A stretch of DNA of 64,000 nucleotides, from assembly GCA_964059195.1 (NCBI GenBank), contig CAXKWD010000009.1, positions 147,059,890-147,123,889 on the forward strand, in the 5' to 3' direction. Below are positions 1 through 12,500 of the stretch, piece by piece. The notes beneath the pieces were generated by a model. The model was not told the origin of the DNA, ran no database searches, and saw only the letters and a list, made by a program, of their open reading frames with translations. Source of the DNA: Ectobius pallidus. Lineage: Eukaryota; Arthropoda; Insecta; Blattodea; Ectobiidae. Made by a program: the position numbers and the translations under genes. The first letter of the stretch is position 1. Every line of letters begins with the position of its first letter.

Positions 1-212
1 TGATTAAGACGTCCAGTCGGCAGTGCACGAGTGGCTACAGCGTCAACCAAAATAATTTTTCTCATGCGGTATCGAAGGAACTCCTATCCGATGGCGAAAG
101 TGCATTGGACTGGGAGAGAACTACGCAGAAAATAATGAATAAGCAAGCATTCTTCCTGCAGTAAAATAGTGGAGAAAAATTAATTGCAGTTTTCATTTGA
201 TTCTGCCTCTTA
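1..212 (+). pseudogene. Mariner-type transposase C-terminus, decayed
   Basis: Frame 3 reads AVHEWLQRQPK, a stop, FFSCGIE, then RWRKCI and ENYAEN. This is the usual end of mariner-family transposases (W-R-KCI---G-YVE). In-frame stops make it non-functional. The likely terminal inverted repeat ends near 212 (GATTCTGCCTCTTA followed by TA). A related copy lies at 8993-9230 on the opposite strand. Confidence 0.7.
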
Positions 213-283
213 TAATAAGCTTATCATGTGTGACGTAACGGTATCAAAATGAAACTCATTTTTAAACTGTTTCTTATTTCAAC

Positions 284-700
284 ACCAGTGTGGTATCGAT
301 TATTATCGAACACACAACGTTCTGGAGACCTTGAGAGGATCAACTGAAAACTGCATAATAGCCTGTATCTAAAATCAAATCAAATCTGTTTGTGTTAATT
401 TTAATATCATACTAAAATGAATTCATTTCATGTTGTCAAAATCCGTTGGTTGCAAGAAAAACAGATAAAGGAAGCTTTGATTTGACCGATGCCATGAGCT
501 GCCATCTCTCGTAGAAGACAAGAACTAGAACAACCAGCAGCCAGCTGATGCAAATGACAGCAAGGACGTTTGTTTGAGTGAATCTAAAATCTCAAAACTT
601 AAACATTTAGACTAATTATGATCGAACAAAAACCATTGTATGCAACTTGCCTATAGTGGCCATTAAGATACTTGTATGAAAATATTCATTTTATATACAT
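284..700 (+). repeat. Unclassified interspersed repeat R1, copy 1
   Basis: About 400 bp that reappears in reverse orientation at 19405-19785: shared blocks include the GTATCGATTATTATCGAACA region, a TCTTGTAGAAGACAAGAACT-like block and CTAATTATGGTCGAACA-like sequence. It has no coding frame, tRNA box or clear terminal repeats. Its class is unknown. Confidence 0.55.
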
Positions 701-747
701 ACCCATTGTTTAATAAATGCCACTATTGGCTTGATATATAATGTACT

Positions 748-1055
748 GGGGGTACGACGTGGTGTAGTGGTTAAGACACTATGCTACAAACTGGAAAGTC
801 ACGGGTTTGATTCCCGATGAGGTCGTTGAGATTTTTCAATTGGCCTAATCCTTCTGGTGGCACTATGGCCCTGGGGTCGACTCAGCCTCTTACAGAAATG
901 AGTAACAGGAGCAATTCTGGGGGTAAAATCACGGCCGGTGTGTAGGACTGACAACCTTGCCACCTTCATGTGCCGTATGTCACAATCTGGGAGCCTCAAT
1001 CTCCTGGAAACCCAACGGGTCTCCATGGCCCATACAGGGATCACTTTACCTTTAC
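748..1055 (+). repeat. tRNA-headed SINE with 10-bp target duplication
   Basis: Box A-like GTGGTGTAGTGGTTAAGACA and box B-like GGGTTTGATTCCCG are spaced as in a tRNA. The body follows, and the same 10 bp (ATAATGTACT) flanks it at 738-747 and 1056-1065, as expected for a LINE-mobilised SINE. Confidence 0.8.
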
Positions 1056-1511
1056 ATAATGTACTACTTATCTTGAACCAAATTATATGAAAATGTCATT
1101 TATTCTTTGGGTTAAAAAACTATAGTTTTTCATTGATAATCCTCATTATGAAGCGTATAGAAATTTTCCACTAGTACACGCTTATTAAGAATGTATATGT
1201 AATTTCCGCCACTGTACTAGTAACATTTTGGATGACTGGTGAAGACGTTGTATTGCTGAATACGAAAAATTCAGTTTATAATATTAATAAAATGGTAACA
1301 CAACATTGCAGTTAGACATCTCTTTCTGATTAAAAAACCAGAAGACACATGAACAATAAACATGTAAGTTTGATTCTTTGAATATCAAGAAAGAAAGAAC
1401 TTTAACCATTTTAGCTGTGGAAGAGTGACTACCATTAGAACATTGTATTAACATTAAAAGTTATTTTAACCTGTCAATATAAAAATACTTGTTATCTGTA
1501 TTAAAAATTCA

Positions 1512-2347
1512 CTAGCTTAAAAGACCCGGCGTCGCCCGGGTTTTGTATTTTGTAATTGGAAATTAGCTTATGAAGGATTTTCAATTTTAAATTCTAGGTC
1601 CTTATATAGGCATTTATAATTTGAAATAGGAAGAACGACTTATTACACTCAAACTATTCCCTCAGAAAACGCTTGATATAGTTTTTTATGGCTCATAGAG
1701 GATCTAGAATTTTGCATCCCATCGCTTGTACAGTGCACAGCAAGCCTGGTAGAGGTTTAAATAAGAAGAAACCGAAATTCCTGTAACATAAAATTGTAAT
1801 ATCGAGGCGGAAAATTTCCCACTCTTATGTTACCATAAAGCATTATCACTTTCATACTTTTCTCTCCAAAAACCTGCGATATAATATAATAATATACACA
1901 TTACCATACCTCGTTTTGTTTTCTCTATGTCCAGGGTAGAGAAAGTTATGTGATTCCATTATTTTAGTGGATTTCATTCTGTAATATTTATTTATAACAT
2001 GAATTATTTTGATAACTTCTCTTATTTGTCAAAAGTGCATTTCAATTGTTTTTTCCAAGCCCACCTGATACCATTTGGCAACAATATATTCTGTGATATG
2101 GAATTGATAATTCTATGTAAAAAGGGATTAAGTATTTTCAAAAACATTTAATTTTTGGCATTTAGAATCAGAATTTTTCAAAATTCTTTCTTAGTGAGCA
2201 CCTACATTATGAAACGAAGGTACTGTCAAAATTCCAAGTCTCTACCTGTTATAGTTTAGGCTGTACGTTGATTCCTGTCATTCAGTCAATCAGTCAGTCA
2301 GTCATTCATTCAGTCAGTCAGGACAAAGCCTTTTATATATATAGAGA
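1512..2347 (-). mobile_element. Non-autonomous Helitron, copy 1
   Basis: On the minus strand it starts TCTCTATATATATAAAAGGC, has CTGACTGACT repeats just inside, and ends with a GC hairpin (CCCGGGCGACGCCGGG), then TTTTAAGCTAG. It sits between A and T as Helitrons do. About 836 bp, no Rep/helicase frame. It is homologous along its length to 14137-14993. Confidence 0.85.
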
Positions 2348-2710
2348 TAACTGTGACTGTGAATTGTATAGCCTACATATATATATTTTTTTTATCAAAT
2401 GTACTTCAGGTTAGAAGTTACATAGTAAGCAATTTTTAACATAGATGTAATAAGCATTAATTTTAGAAATATCTTATGTATGCATGACAACTCGTCAATA
2501 CAAGTTTCCATTTCAAAACAAACTCTATTGTACTGTACTTCACGTAAAGATAAAAATCAGGTAACATTTCAGAACTTATAGATTGAACATATCACACGAA
2601 GATTATTACACAATGGCTTGGAAAATCAATACCAGAAACTGTAATCTATTATGTGTATGTAGGCCTAAGAATGAATCGTGCCTTATATGTTATTAATAAA
2701 AACTTATAAT

Positions 2711-3160
2711 TAGGGATGGGTCTTCGATACTTTTGATACCTCGATACTCTCGATACTTGCATGGTATCGGCATCGAACGATACTTCTGAAAAATCGCTCG
2801 ATACTTTTTCGATACTTTTGTAATTCTGCAATTCTGCAATTAACTGAGAATGCTAATATTTTTTAACAAAAACTTGTAAGTGTAGGCCTACTGTTTAAAA
2901 AACTAATTTTAGTTTTAATGTAGAGTTTAAAAATAATTATAGGCTACTGATGATATTAAATTTTGTCTCATTAAAATGTAGACTTAATTAATTTAGTTGG
3001 TAGTACACAGTTCTCTCAAATTTTAATTTTTAATGTACCTATTTATTGAAACTGGAAATGTTGAAGGTATCGAGTATCGAAGTATCGAGTATCGAGGAAA
3101 AAATCATGTATCGGTATAGAGTATCGAGTATCGAGAAAATCTGGTATCGACCCATCCCTA
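2711..3160. mobile_element. hAT-type MITE, 450 bp, TSD CTTATAAT
   Basis: Termini TAGGGATGGG and CCCATCCCTA are inverted repeats. The inside is packed with GTATCGA/TCGATAC motifs at both ends. The 8-bp duplication CTTATAAT is perfect (2703-2710 and 3161-3168), as in hAT insertions. No coding frame. Confidence 0.9.
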
Positions 3161-3439
3161 CTTATAATTAATATTATAACCTGAATTTTTCGTATTCAGC
3201 AATACGTCTTCACCAGTCCTCCAAAAAGTTACTAGTACAATGGTGGAAAATACATATACATTCTTAATTATAATTTTTATTTTATGAAAATATTGATGCA
3301 ATATTGTTCTTTCTCAAAGGTAGGGCTGTCATCGAGCCCTAATTATAACAAATCTTAATGTTGCTTCAGTTAAGTTTATCTCAAATTAATATAAATGAAT
3401 ATTCCTTGGTTATCGTTACAGTGATTATTTCTATTCTAG

Positions 3440-3563
3440 GCGCTGGCGAAGGATAAATTGTATCCAATGATTGGGTTCTTCGCGAAAGGTCATGGAGCTA
3501 ACAACGATCCTGTGAGAGGCTACGTCTTGGTGTTCATCATCTCATTTGGATGCATTCTCATTG
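3440..3563 (+). CDS. Ncc69: NKCC exon 1 in window (transmembrane segment)
   Basis: Acceptor TATTCTAG before 3440 and donor GTAAAT after 3563. It encodes 41 residues plus one base (phase 1), beginning [19 protein letters not shown] and continuing into a hydrophobic run that ends GCILI. This is the loop and next membrane helix of the SLC12 permease core. The sequence NNDPVRGY aligns with the conserved NNEPLRGY of vertebrate NKCC1. Confidence 0.92.
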
Positions 3564-6500
3564 GTAAATCACTCTGCTTACTGAATTCTCGTTTCTGATA
3601 TTCTTGCCAACCATCCAGAATTTCCTGAGACTGTCCCAATTTTGAGGGTTTAATCCTGGATCCCTGAATAATTTATGCTTCCTTTAACCATAGTACTCCA
3701 AAGGGTCGGCCTGGGTGGTGCAGTTAGTATCTTTCTGTGCCTAAGGTTGTGGGTTCGATCCCGGCCCAGGTTGATGGCATTTATGTGTGCATAAATGTGA
3801 AAGGCCCATGTCAGTAAGATTTAATGGCATGTAAAAGAACTCCTGCGGGACAAAATTGCAGCACACCTGCAACGGTTAGAGGCCTAAGTAACAAGTAACA
3901 GTAGATCCCCGTTGTTAAATAACCATATACTTCCAAAGGGGTAAGGTCACTGAACTTTTTTTAAAACTTTTATTTGTTTCTTTTCAGTTATTGTCTTCTC
4001 AATTCTGCATAAAATAAACCACCTGCATGGTCTTGTGGTTAGCATCACTGGATATAGATCTGCAGGCCCGGGTTTTATACCCAGTACCTTCTTGAACTTT
4101 TCTGTGATCTGGAACAGGGTGCACACAGCCTCATGATGCAAACTAAGGAGCAATTTGATTGAGAAGTAGCAGCACGGTCATGAAACCATGCTGACCACAT
4201 GCCTCTAGGCTTGCCATCTGCCTATGGTTGATGATGCAGCTATCGAATGGTAGGCCTAATCCCTATAGGGATGTAGCGCCATGCAATTTTTTTGTTATTC
4301 TTGTTTTTAACATTATTTGTTTGACTGTAATGAGTAAATAGCAGGACCAAAACCGGCCGTGGTCAATGGATTTTTCAGGACGTAAAAATCCTGGGCATGG
4401 AGTCCTCCAGGAGAGACTTTAAGCTGGGGGGCCCATGTCGTAGATTTACAGCACGTAAAAGAACTCCAAGCCTAAATTAGAGCCTCTGGACAAAATTTCT
4501 TTGCCCTTTCACATCCACATAATACCTCAGTTTCCAGAGGGGGGTTGAGAGGCGATGGGCTTATCACCTGTCCCTCTGCTCTCGGAAAATAAGCGTAACA
4601 AAATTAGTATAGGTAATGAAACCTCCACTTGGAGGCCCTATGCCCCACCCTAGGGGTTATAGGAATGAGTCAGTCGAGTCAATGAGTAAATAAATTATTA
4701 TGGGTTCGACAGAAGCAAACACAACAATTTGAACATGTCGATCTTTGGGTCATAAAACCATTTAAAATGAATATTAAAATAAAAAAATTTCACTATCCTC
4801 ATTTTATGTAATTTCATTATTGGCCCCCAATCCTGCCATCTGCCTATAGATAGATGACGCAGCGGTCGGGTGGAAGGCCTTGTTCCTTCGGGGATGTTGT
4901 GCCACGGAGTTTAGTTTTTAGTAGTCATTATTGGATAGCATTCATATCATAATGCGACTAATATTAGAAAATAGCTGTTGCATACAGCTTCACTCATGTT
5001 GATTTCCTAATTTGATAGAAGTAATCCTTCTTTGTCCATCACCGTGGGTGAGTTGGTAGCGTGACTGCCAGCCACCTCGGTGGCCCGGATTTGATTCCCG
5101 ACCGGGTCGGGGATTTTACAGAGATGTAAAGTTTCCTTCCTGGATCAGGACTGGGTGTTGTGTCCTCACTCCCATCCCGCGAAAGGAACTGGCCACCCTA
5201 CACGGTATCCTCCAGCCTAGTGGCCCTCGGTCGGGTCGTGGGTCTACCCCCGCGGCTCTGTCCCATGGCAGGACTGGCCTGCAGGCCTAAAACTTTTAAA
5301 ATCCTTCTTTAATACTCCAATCCTTAGTTTTTACTAATTTTGTAAAATTACTGGCTGATGTAAACGAGAAAGTGTAAGAATACTGTACTATAATGTTTTG
5401 CCATATAAATTTTGAACCCCTTAAGACCCCTTTTCATTTATGACCTTCCAGGGTCAAATTTTAGGTATTGCTGAACTATGTGTTTTATTATTTGTGTTGT
5501 GGAGTATTTATGTTAAGAAAATTCTACTAAATAAATGTTTTCCTATACAAACTTCTATACCATCTTTTCACCTCCTTAGGGGTTCAATTCCAAATAAATA
5601 AGAAATGTATGTTCTGGAGTACATTTATCAAGTTTTCAGTCAATAGAATTGTTAAATAATGTTTCTCCATATAAACTTTGAAACCCCTTATGAAGCTTTT
5701 TTGCTTATAAACCCCAGAATTTTCAGAAATGTTTCATTTTTTGTGGTATAGAGTAGTTATGCTAAGTTTCAACAAAATCTGACCAAAAACATATTTTCCT
5801 CCACACTCCCTTAGGGTTAAATTCTGAAAAATCTGTTCTTAGCACATTATGAAATTAAACTACTGTACTGTCTTCTTTGATGTGTTCCAGCCCAGCTGAA
5901 TGCCATCGCTCCTCTGCTCTCTAACTTTTTCCTGGCTGCATATGCCCTCATCAACTTCTCAGTCTTCCATGCATCCATCTCCAAGAGTCCTGGCTGGAGA
6001 CCGGCATTCAAGGTGGGTACAAGAAGCAATGTACCAGAGTTACCATAGGTACCCATTGCAGAGCTAACCATTCATACTCGAATATCGGATGCTGTGTCCT
6101 TCCATCATGCATGACATCACTATTGTCTATGTTCTGGGAAATTCCTCATTCACATGGTAGAAATGTTAGGGAGCATTCACACTTGTGACATGCTACCTGG
6201 ATGCATGCTGCATGTTACTCATTTTAAATCCCAAATAGGCTAAATATGTTGAGGTCTTCACACCAAAGTAGCGTGGCAATAGTGCAGCTCGAAGAGTGTG
6301 ACATTCATTTCTTCAGATATATCTGAACTTACTTCATGCGATGCTACTCAGGATGACGCATGCGTACAGTCTCCTTTTCAGCTGTTTTCTAATTGTTAAG
6401 AAAATTCAACACATATTCGCTTGTGCAGCGGTAGATTATGGCAAAGATGTCATGAAACTGCTGGAAAGAGAGCTACAATTTGTACATGCATAAGCTATAC

Positions 6501-9500
6501 ACTGGTAGGAAAAAAGCCTGGATTAAAATTGCTGAAACTATATTCTCTTTAGGTAAATTACATTATTTTAAATGGGTTTCTCAATAGTTCAAGTGAAAGT
6601 ATATAATTTACGTTAATCTGCAGATCGCATTTGCTACTTCGATGTGCAGCCTGCATCCAGGTAGTGCGATTCACATGCTATGCTACTTTGGTGTGAATTC
6701 TCACTTAGAGTTCTGATTGTTTGTTTTCAGTACTACAACGCATGGGTGAGTCTGGTGGGAACACTGCTGTGTATTGCCGTCATGTTCCTCATGTCATGGG
6801 TCATGGCGCTCATCACATTTGTCGTCGTCATAACTCTATATCTCTATGTCTCCTATCGCAAACCAGGTACGCAATAACTATTGAAATTAACTTAAATCAT
6901 GCATTCAAGCACAAAAACCACCAATACCTTGGATTATTGTCAAATTCTGCCATTAATCTGGTCCAGGAACAATATTTTATTATTTCACGTGAAAATGTTC
7001 ACACGAAAACAGCACAAGTCCCACTGAAGTTTACTTAGATCTACAGTAAGCTATCATTTTGTATTGAATAAGTATCTTGATCAAAATGAGAAGACAGAAA
7101 TGATCCCAGCTGGACAATGTATATTGCAGTGTGGGTCAGACGCAGCCCTCGTTCGTTAGTAAGCCAGCTCCCAAACTCCTAACTTTTTCAATTTCTCTGT
7201 AATTAACTGGCACTTTATTTTCAACATTCTTCACTGTTGTGTAGCATTGATAGCAGCAATACCTCCTATATTTTTGTTTCTCCTCACAGAGATTGACAGA
7301 GATGCATAAGGTTTTCTAATTCTGATAAATTTCAATCTAGATTTTTCTAAGTATTCATGAACCACAGATTATTGTCTCTGTTGGACATTACATGAGAATA
7401 TTATAGGAGAAAAATTCCTCCGGCACTGGGACTTGAACCCAGGACTTTTGGCTATTTGCACCAATGCTCTACCAACTGAGCCAAGCCAGAGTTCACTTCA
7501 CAATGCCAGATGGAATCTCTCTCCTATGACTGATTGCCCTTAATGTTCTAATGTTCTATCTAGCGCTGAGAATTGTTCCTTTGCCTAGTTTTTAACAATT
7601 ACATGCTAGAAAATCGACAATCTCACACATATGCATACTGCCAAACATGGTTGAAAAAACAGTTTCTTGCAGTCTATTACTGTATTCAGGAAGGTTTACA
7701 TTTTAGATGGATAGCTGAGAGGTTTATAACATTTCAGATGTGAACTGGGGCAGTTCCACTCAAGCTCACTCATACAGCTCCGCCCTGAAAGCCATGATCG
7801 AGCTGAACAGAGTCGAGGAGCATGTCAAAAACTTCCGTCCTCAGATCCTGGCACTGACAGGCATGCCCGGAACAAGACCACCACTGGTAGACTTTGCGTA
7901 TCTCATCACCAAGGGTCTCTCGCTGCTGGTCACGGCCCACATACTCAGGGTATGTACATATTAACCCTTAGAATCACTGATGTGCTAAGCATGTATGAAT
8001 GAATGAATGAAAATAAATGGGTTGAGCCCTTTTGGTCCCATGCACGTAGGCCGCATAGTTGGGCCCATTGTGCCCCTCATGCTGGAGAATTCATTCGAGT
8101 CCCGTGGCCTTCCAGAAGGACAGGATAGATCTCGGATTTGTTCTCTTTATGTCATCTGGTTCCAATTTATCTGAGCCCAGGAGAAAGTGTCTGGTTGTGG
8201 CAAGTGCTTCGCACTCGCACAAAACATGTAGAGAAGACTCATCTTCCCTACCGCACTTCCTACATGTAGGATCCGCACTCAGCTTCATCACATGTAGGTG
8301 CCTCTTTAGGGTATTGTGTCCTGTTAGTAGGCCAACTGTACTCCTAAGTTGTGCCCGATTAAGGGTTAGCAGAATCCTGCTGTTCTTCTTGCTAGGTCCC
8401 TTGATCATGGACCGAGCCTGTCTAGCAGTAGTTAAATTACTCCATAAAGTGCTATGTTGAAGTGCCATCCAATCTAAAACCTCATATCTGGCCCTTCTTG
8501 GAGTAATACCAAGGACAGGTTCCGGTCCAATAAAGACATTGGCCGAGCCCTCCCTTGCTAGCTTATCAGCTAGTTCATTTCCTCTGATTCCAGCATGCCC
8601 AGGAACCCAGCAGAGCTGTACTGGTCCGCGGGAGCAGAGAATGTCCAAGGTCTTTTGGCACTCTTGTACCAACCTAGACCTTGTTGTACTGGCACATAGT
8701 GCCTTCAGGGACGCCTGGCTGTCAGAACAGATAGTGATCCTGCCATGCAGCCCAGGCATCCCTAAGATGTGATAGGCACAGGCCAAAATAGCAAATATTT
8801 CAGCCTGGAATACGGTAGTATAACCTCCCAAAGAGTAGCTAAGCATGTAGCAGATGCATTCGTTTGCCGTGACTTTCTAGGAATGTGTTAAGGAAGGCAG
8901 TCTTAACCCAAATATTTCAGTCATGTATTGACCAATTTTTAACTGTTTGCACAAGAATGAATCTACATCTTCAGTCCGTGAGCAGAAACGTACGAGGGAG
9001 AATTAAATTAAAACCGCAATTAATTTTTTTCCACTATTTTACTGCAAGAAGAATGCTTGCTTGTACATTATTTTTCCACATAGTCCCCTCCCAGTTCAAT
9101 GCACTTATGCCATCTGATAGCAAGTGCTTCGATACCGCCTGAGAAAAATTATTCTGGTTGACACTGTAGCCACTCGTACACTGCTGATTGGATGGTCTTC
9201 ATCAGACTTGAGCTTATGCCACCAGGAGGGCAGAATTCAAGTCTGATGAAGACGTCCAATAGGCAGTGCATGAGTGGCTACGATTTAGAAGTGCTGTTTT
9301 GGGGTTATAGGAGGCTGTAAAATTAAATTCTTGAGTTTTGTCCATTCTGTAGCGATAATCTTAATGATTTATGTATAGCGTAGAGCTTTATCACTGGTAC
9401 TCACTACTAAATTGCGGTATTTTGTTACCTGTTGGAGCGCTTTCAACCGCATGGAGCGGCCATCTTCAGCAACTGACTTCCGTGGTGTTGTTGTTGTTGT

Positions 9501-12500
9501 TGTTGTTGGGAAGACATTTCTGGATAACTGTATCGTACAGCGCGTGCGATTTGAATTGTAACTGTTCGTTTAGGATGTTGGTGTTGTCTTGTGTGGTGTG
9601 TCTGTATATTTCATATTGTTCGAGTGTGTTGAGTGTGTGACCTCAACGGTCACACACTCAACACACTCGAACAAGACAACACCAACATCCTAAACGAACA
9701 GTTACAATTCAAATCGCACGCGCTGTACGATACAGTTATCCAGAAATGTCTTCCCAACAACAACAACAACAACAACACCACGGAAGTCAGTTGCTGAAGA
9801 TGGCCGCTCCAAGCGGTTGAAAGCGCTCCAACAGGTAACAAAATACCGCAATTTAGTAGTGAGTACCAGTGATAAAGCTCTACGCTATACATAAATCATG
9901 TAAAATTAAATTCCGCAAATACAGTGAAACCTGTGTATAACGACATTTGTGGGCCCTAGCAGATTGTATTGTTATATGAGAGTTTTAGTTATATTGAGGG
10001 GTTGTAATTTAACAAATATTAGAAAGACTGCATGGAGAAATCTGTGTAATCTAGGCCTATAGGATAATTCATGGAATGGACACCCAAAGAAATAGAACAC
10101 TAATTTTGTTACTCAACTTGCTGACTTTCTTTGAATTGTAACTATAGCTACTTTACACCTGCACACTAAAAAAATATTATTCAGACTAGTTTAACATCAC
10201 ACTTTGAGCTACCCATATGCAAGAAATTTCAAACTCGTAGATGGTGGGAAGAGAGAAGAGAAAGACAAACAAATTCAACACATAGCTAAGGCAAAACTAA
10301 AACAGTTGCTCCTTATGGTGTTTTAAATGCACATTATGTACATGTTGAAGTAACAACCTAACTCACAATATGTTTTTGCACACTTAAGGGATGATTTTAG
10401 CCTCAGTGATCCTATTTTCCACCCCTCGTCAATCTTTCTTTTCTGAAATTTCTAAGAAATGTAACAGATAAAGAAAATAATATTGGTGGCTGGGAAGGAT
10501 ACTGATCTGATACCAGCTACCATAAATAGGGCTAAGCTACTGGTTTGCAGTAACAGTTCAACCTCCAAATATCGTTATAAAAGGTGTTTCTAAAATAGTT
10601 TTATCATTATAGTGAGTTACATTTAACATTGTTAAAATATGAAATTTGTCGGGACTAAACAAAAATATTGCTATATGCGTGTTTATCATTATTCGATTTT
10701 CGTTATACAGAGGTTTTACTGTACAATACAGTCATCACGTAAATTTAAAATAGTGATTTTATAATTATTTTTAATATGAACACTTCCCTGACATTCAAGA
10801 GCCAATCACAGCAAATAGATTTATGAAAATAGATCCTGTAATCACATTGTCTGGTATAGACCTGACATTTCAAACTTTAGTTTAGAAAGAAATAATTTTT
10901 TATTTTAGGGAAAACACTCACAAAGAGTTCACGATGCTCTGACACGGAAAGCTTATCACTGGCTCATCGGACACAAAGTAAAAGCTTTCTTCAACATCAC
11001 TGAGGACGACAACTTTGAGGACGGATCCTGGGCTCTGATGCAGATATCGGGATTGGGAAAGTTGCGACCCAACATGGTGCTCATGGGGTACAAAGGCAAC
11101 TGGAGGACTTGCGACAGAGAAGAACTCAAGCAGTACTTCAATGTCATCCAGTAAGTAGCAATATCATCATTACTCTATGAGCAAGTTTAACAAAAACAAA
11201 CAAATAATTGGATTTATAAAAAAATAATAATACTGGTAAACCCACGCAAAACTTTCACACTTTCTCTTTTTTTACAAAAGCCAGAAAAATACAATTTAAC
11301 TAAGTAATAAGTTCAACATCATACGTTCATTTATAATTATGATGCAACTATTGTATAGAGCTGACAAGATGATCCCTGGCCTGACTGTGGAGCGTTATCT
11401 TGAGCGAGGAAGTACAATCGCGGAAGTTATTGCTATTATGCTAGAGAATTTTGGAACTAATGTCTTCACATCAGAAAGTAGCAATAACTTCCGCGATTGT
11501 CCTTCCTCGCTCAAGATGACACTACAAAGTCAGACCAGGGATCATCTCGTCAGCTCCATACTATACTTGTGCAAGCATAAAATAATCAATGTATTGATCG
11601 ACAGTTACGAGGGTGAGTCAAAAATTATCCAGACTTTTCATAAAACATTTTCAAGAATAAAAAGTTACAAAACTAATAAAAGAATAATTACTAGTAACTT
11701 AGATACAGCGTTTACTTTATGAACACAACGTTTCAACCCTATTCATCAGGTGTCTGAGCAAAAATGTGAAGAAGGTGCCGCCTCACAATCCTTCATGTTG
11801 TGCAGTGGCGTAGCGTGAGGGTAGACTTTGAGACTGAGTCTACCTAAATAAATTGCTAAGAAAAGTGGAATCATAAAGAAATAAATAAAAGCATCGTCAA
11901 CCAAGTTATTAATCATTACAAACCCATTAGTACTTTTATTAAAAAAATTTCGCCTCTGCATACCCCACTTCCACTGTTATTATGCATCAATTGTGTTTCA
12001 TCGTGCTTAGGCAGCCTCAAAATCTCATGATGCAGCAGTAGAGGCGAGTTGAGACTGGATAGTGGTCAGCGAAGTTCTAGTCTCATTCAAGTGCGAGTTA
12101 CATGACTTTTCCCACTAAATGTTAACCTACATTGTTGAGAGAAGGCAGGCAAATTTCTTGCACAAGAGCGACATATGGCACCACTGCTGAGACTAGAAAG
12201 ATTTTTCGGGGTCTCATCCATCAGATACCTGCTCCCTTGAAACCGGAGTAACATAAACATTACATTCTCATTGCTGACCTAAACTGTGTGTTTGATTATT
12301 TCTCAGTGTTGCGTGGACAATTCCACCGATATACAGTTGATCACCTATTTAAAACCCCGTTTTTGGTTCTGTCTTATGAAAAAACATGTGAAACTAAAGT
12401 AAATTACCAACTCCTGAGCTTGACACTGTCTTGCATGAAAATAAAATCAGGTAAACTGATGTAAAAAAGTGCCAGTATGTTTTTGTTTAATCAGTTATGA

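Larger units (their letters stand above)
1187..3268. mobile_element. Long foldback element with two nested transposons
   Basis: About 100 bp at 1187-1293 is repeated inverted at 3165-3268 (both contain GCTGAATACGAAAAATTCAG in the same relative place). Between the arms lie a Helitron (1512-2347) and a hAT-like element (2711-3160). Each arm also has CTGGTGAAGACG followed by a hairpin, reminiscent of the hammerhead-like modules elsewhere in the window. There is no transposase frame. Confidence 0.65.

Noticed and set aside
2280..2330. CRISPR-like or satellite array from the CAGTCAGTCAGT repeats
   Set aside because: It is the short CTGACTGA repeat just inside the Helitron end, seen again at 14164-14200.
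8059..8772. Plus-strand open frames over the LINE
   Set aside because: Shadows of the minus-strand RNase H frame, which has clear catalytic motifs.
11339..11722. 127-codon open frame after exon 5
   Set aside because: It runs through both arms of a hairpin repeat and into a foldback end; no family resemblance and not needed for the NKCC frame.
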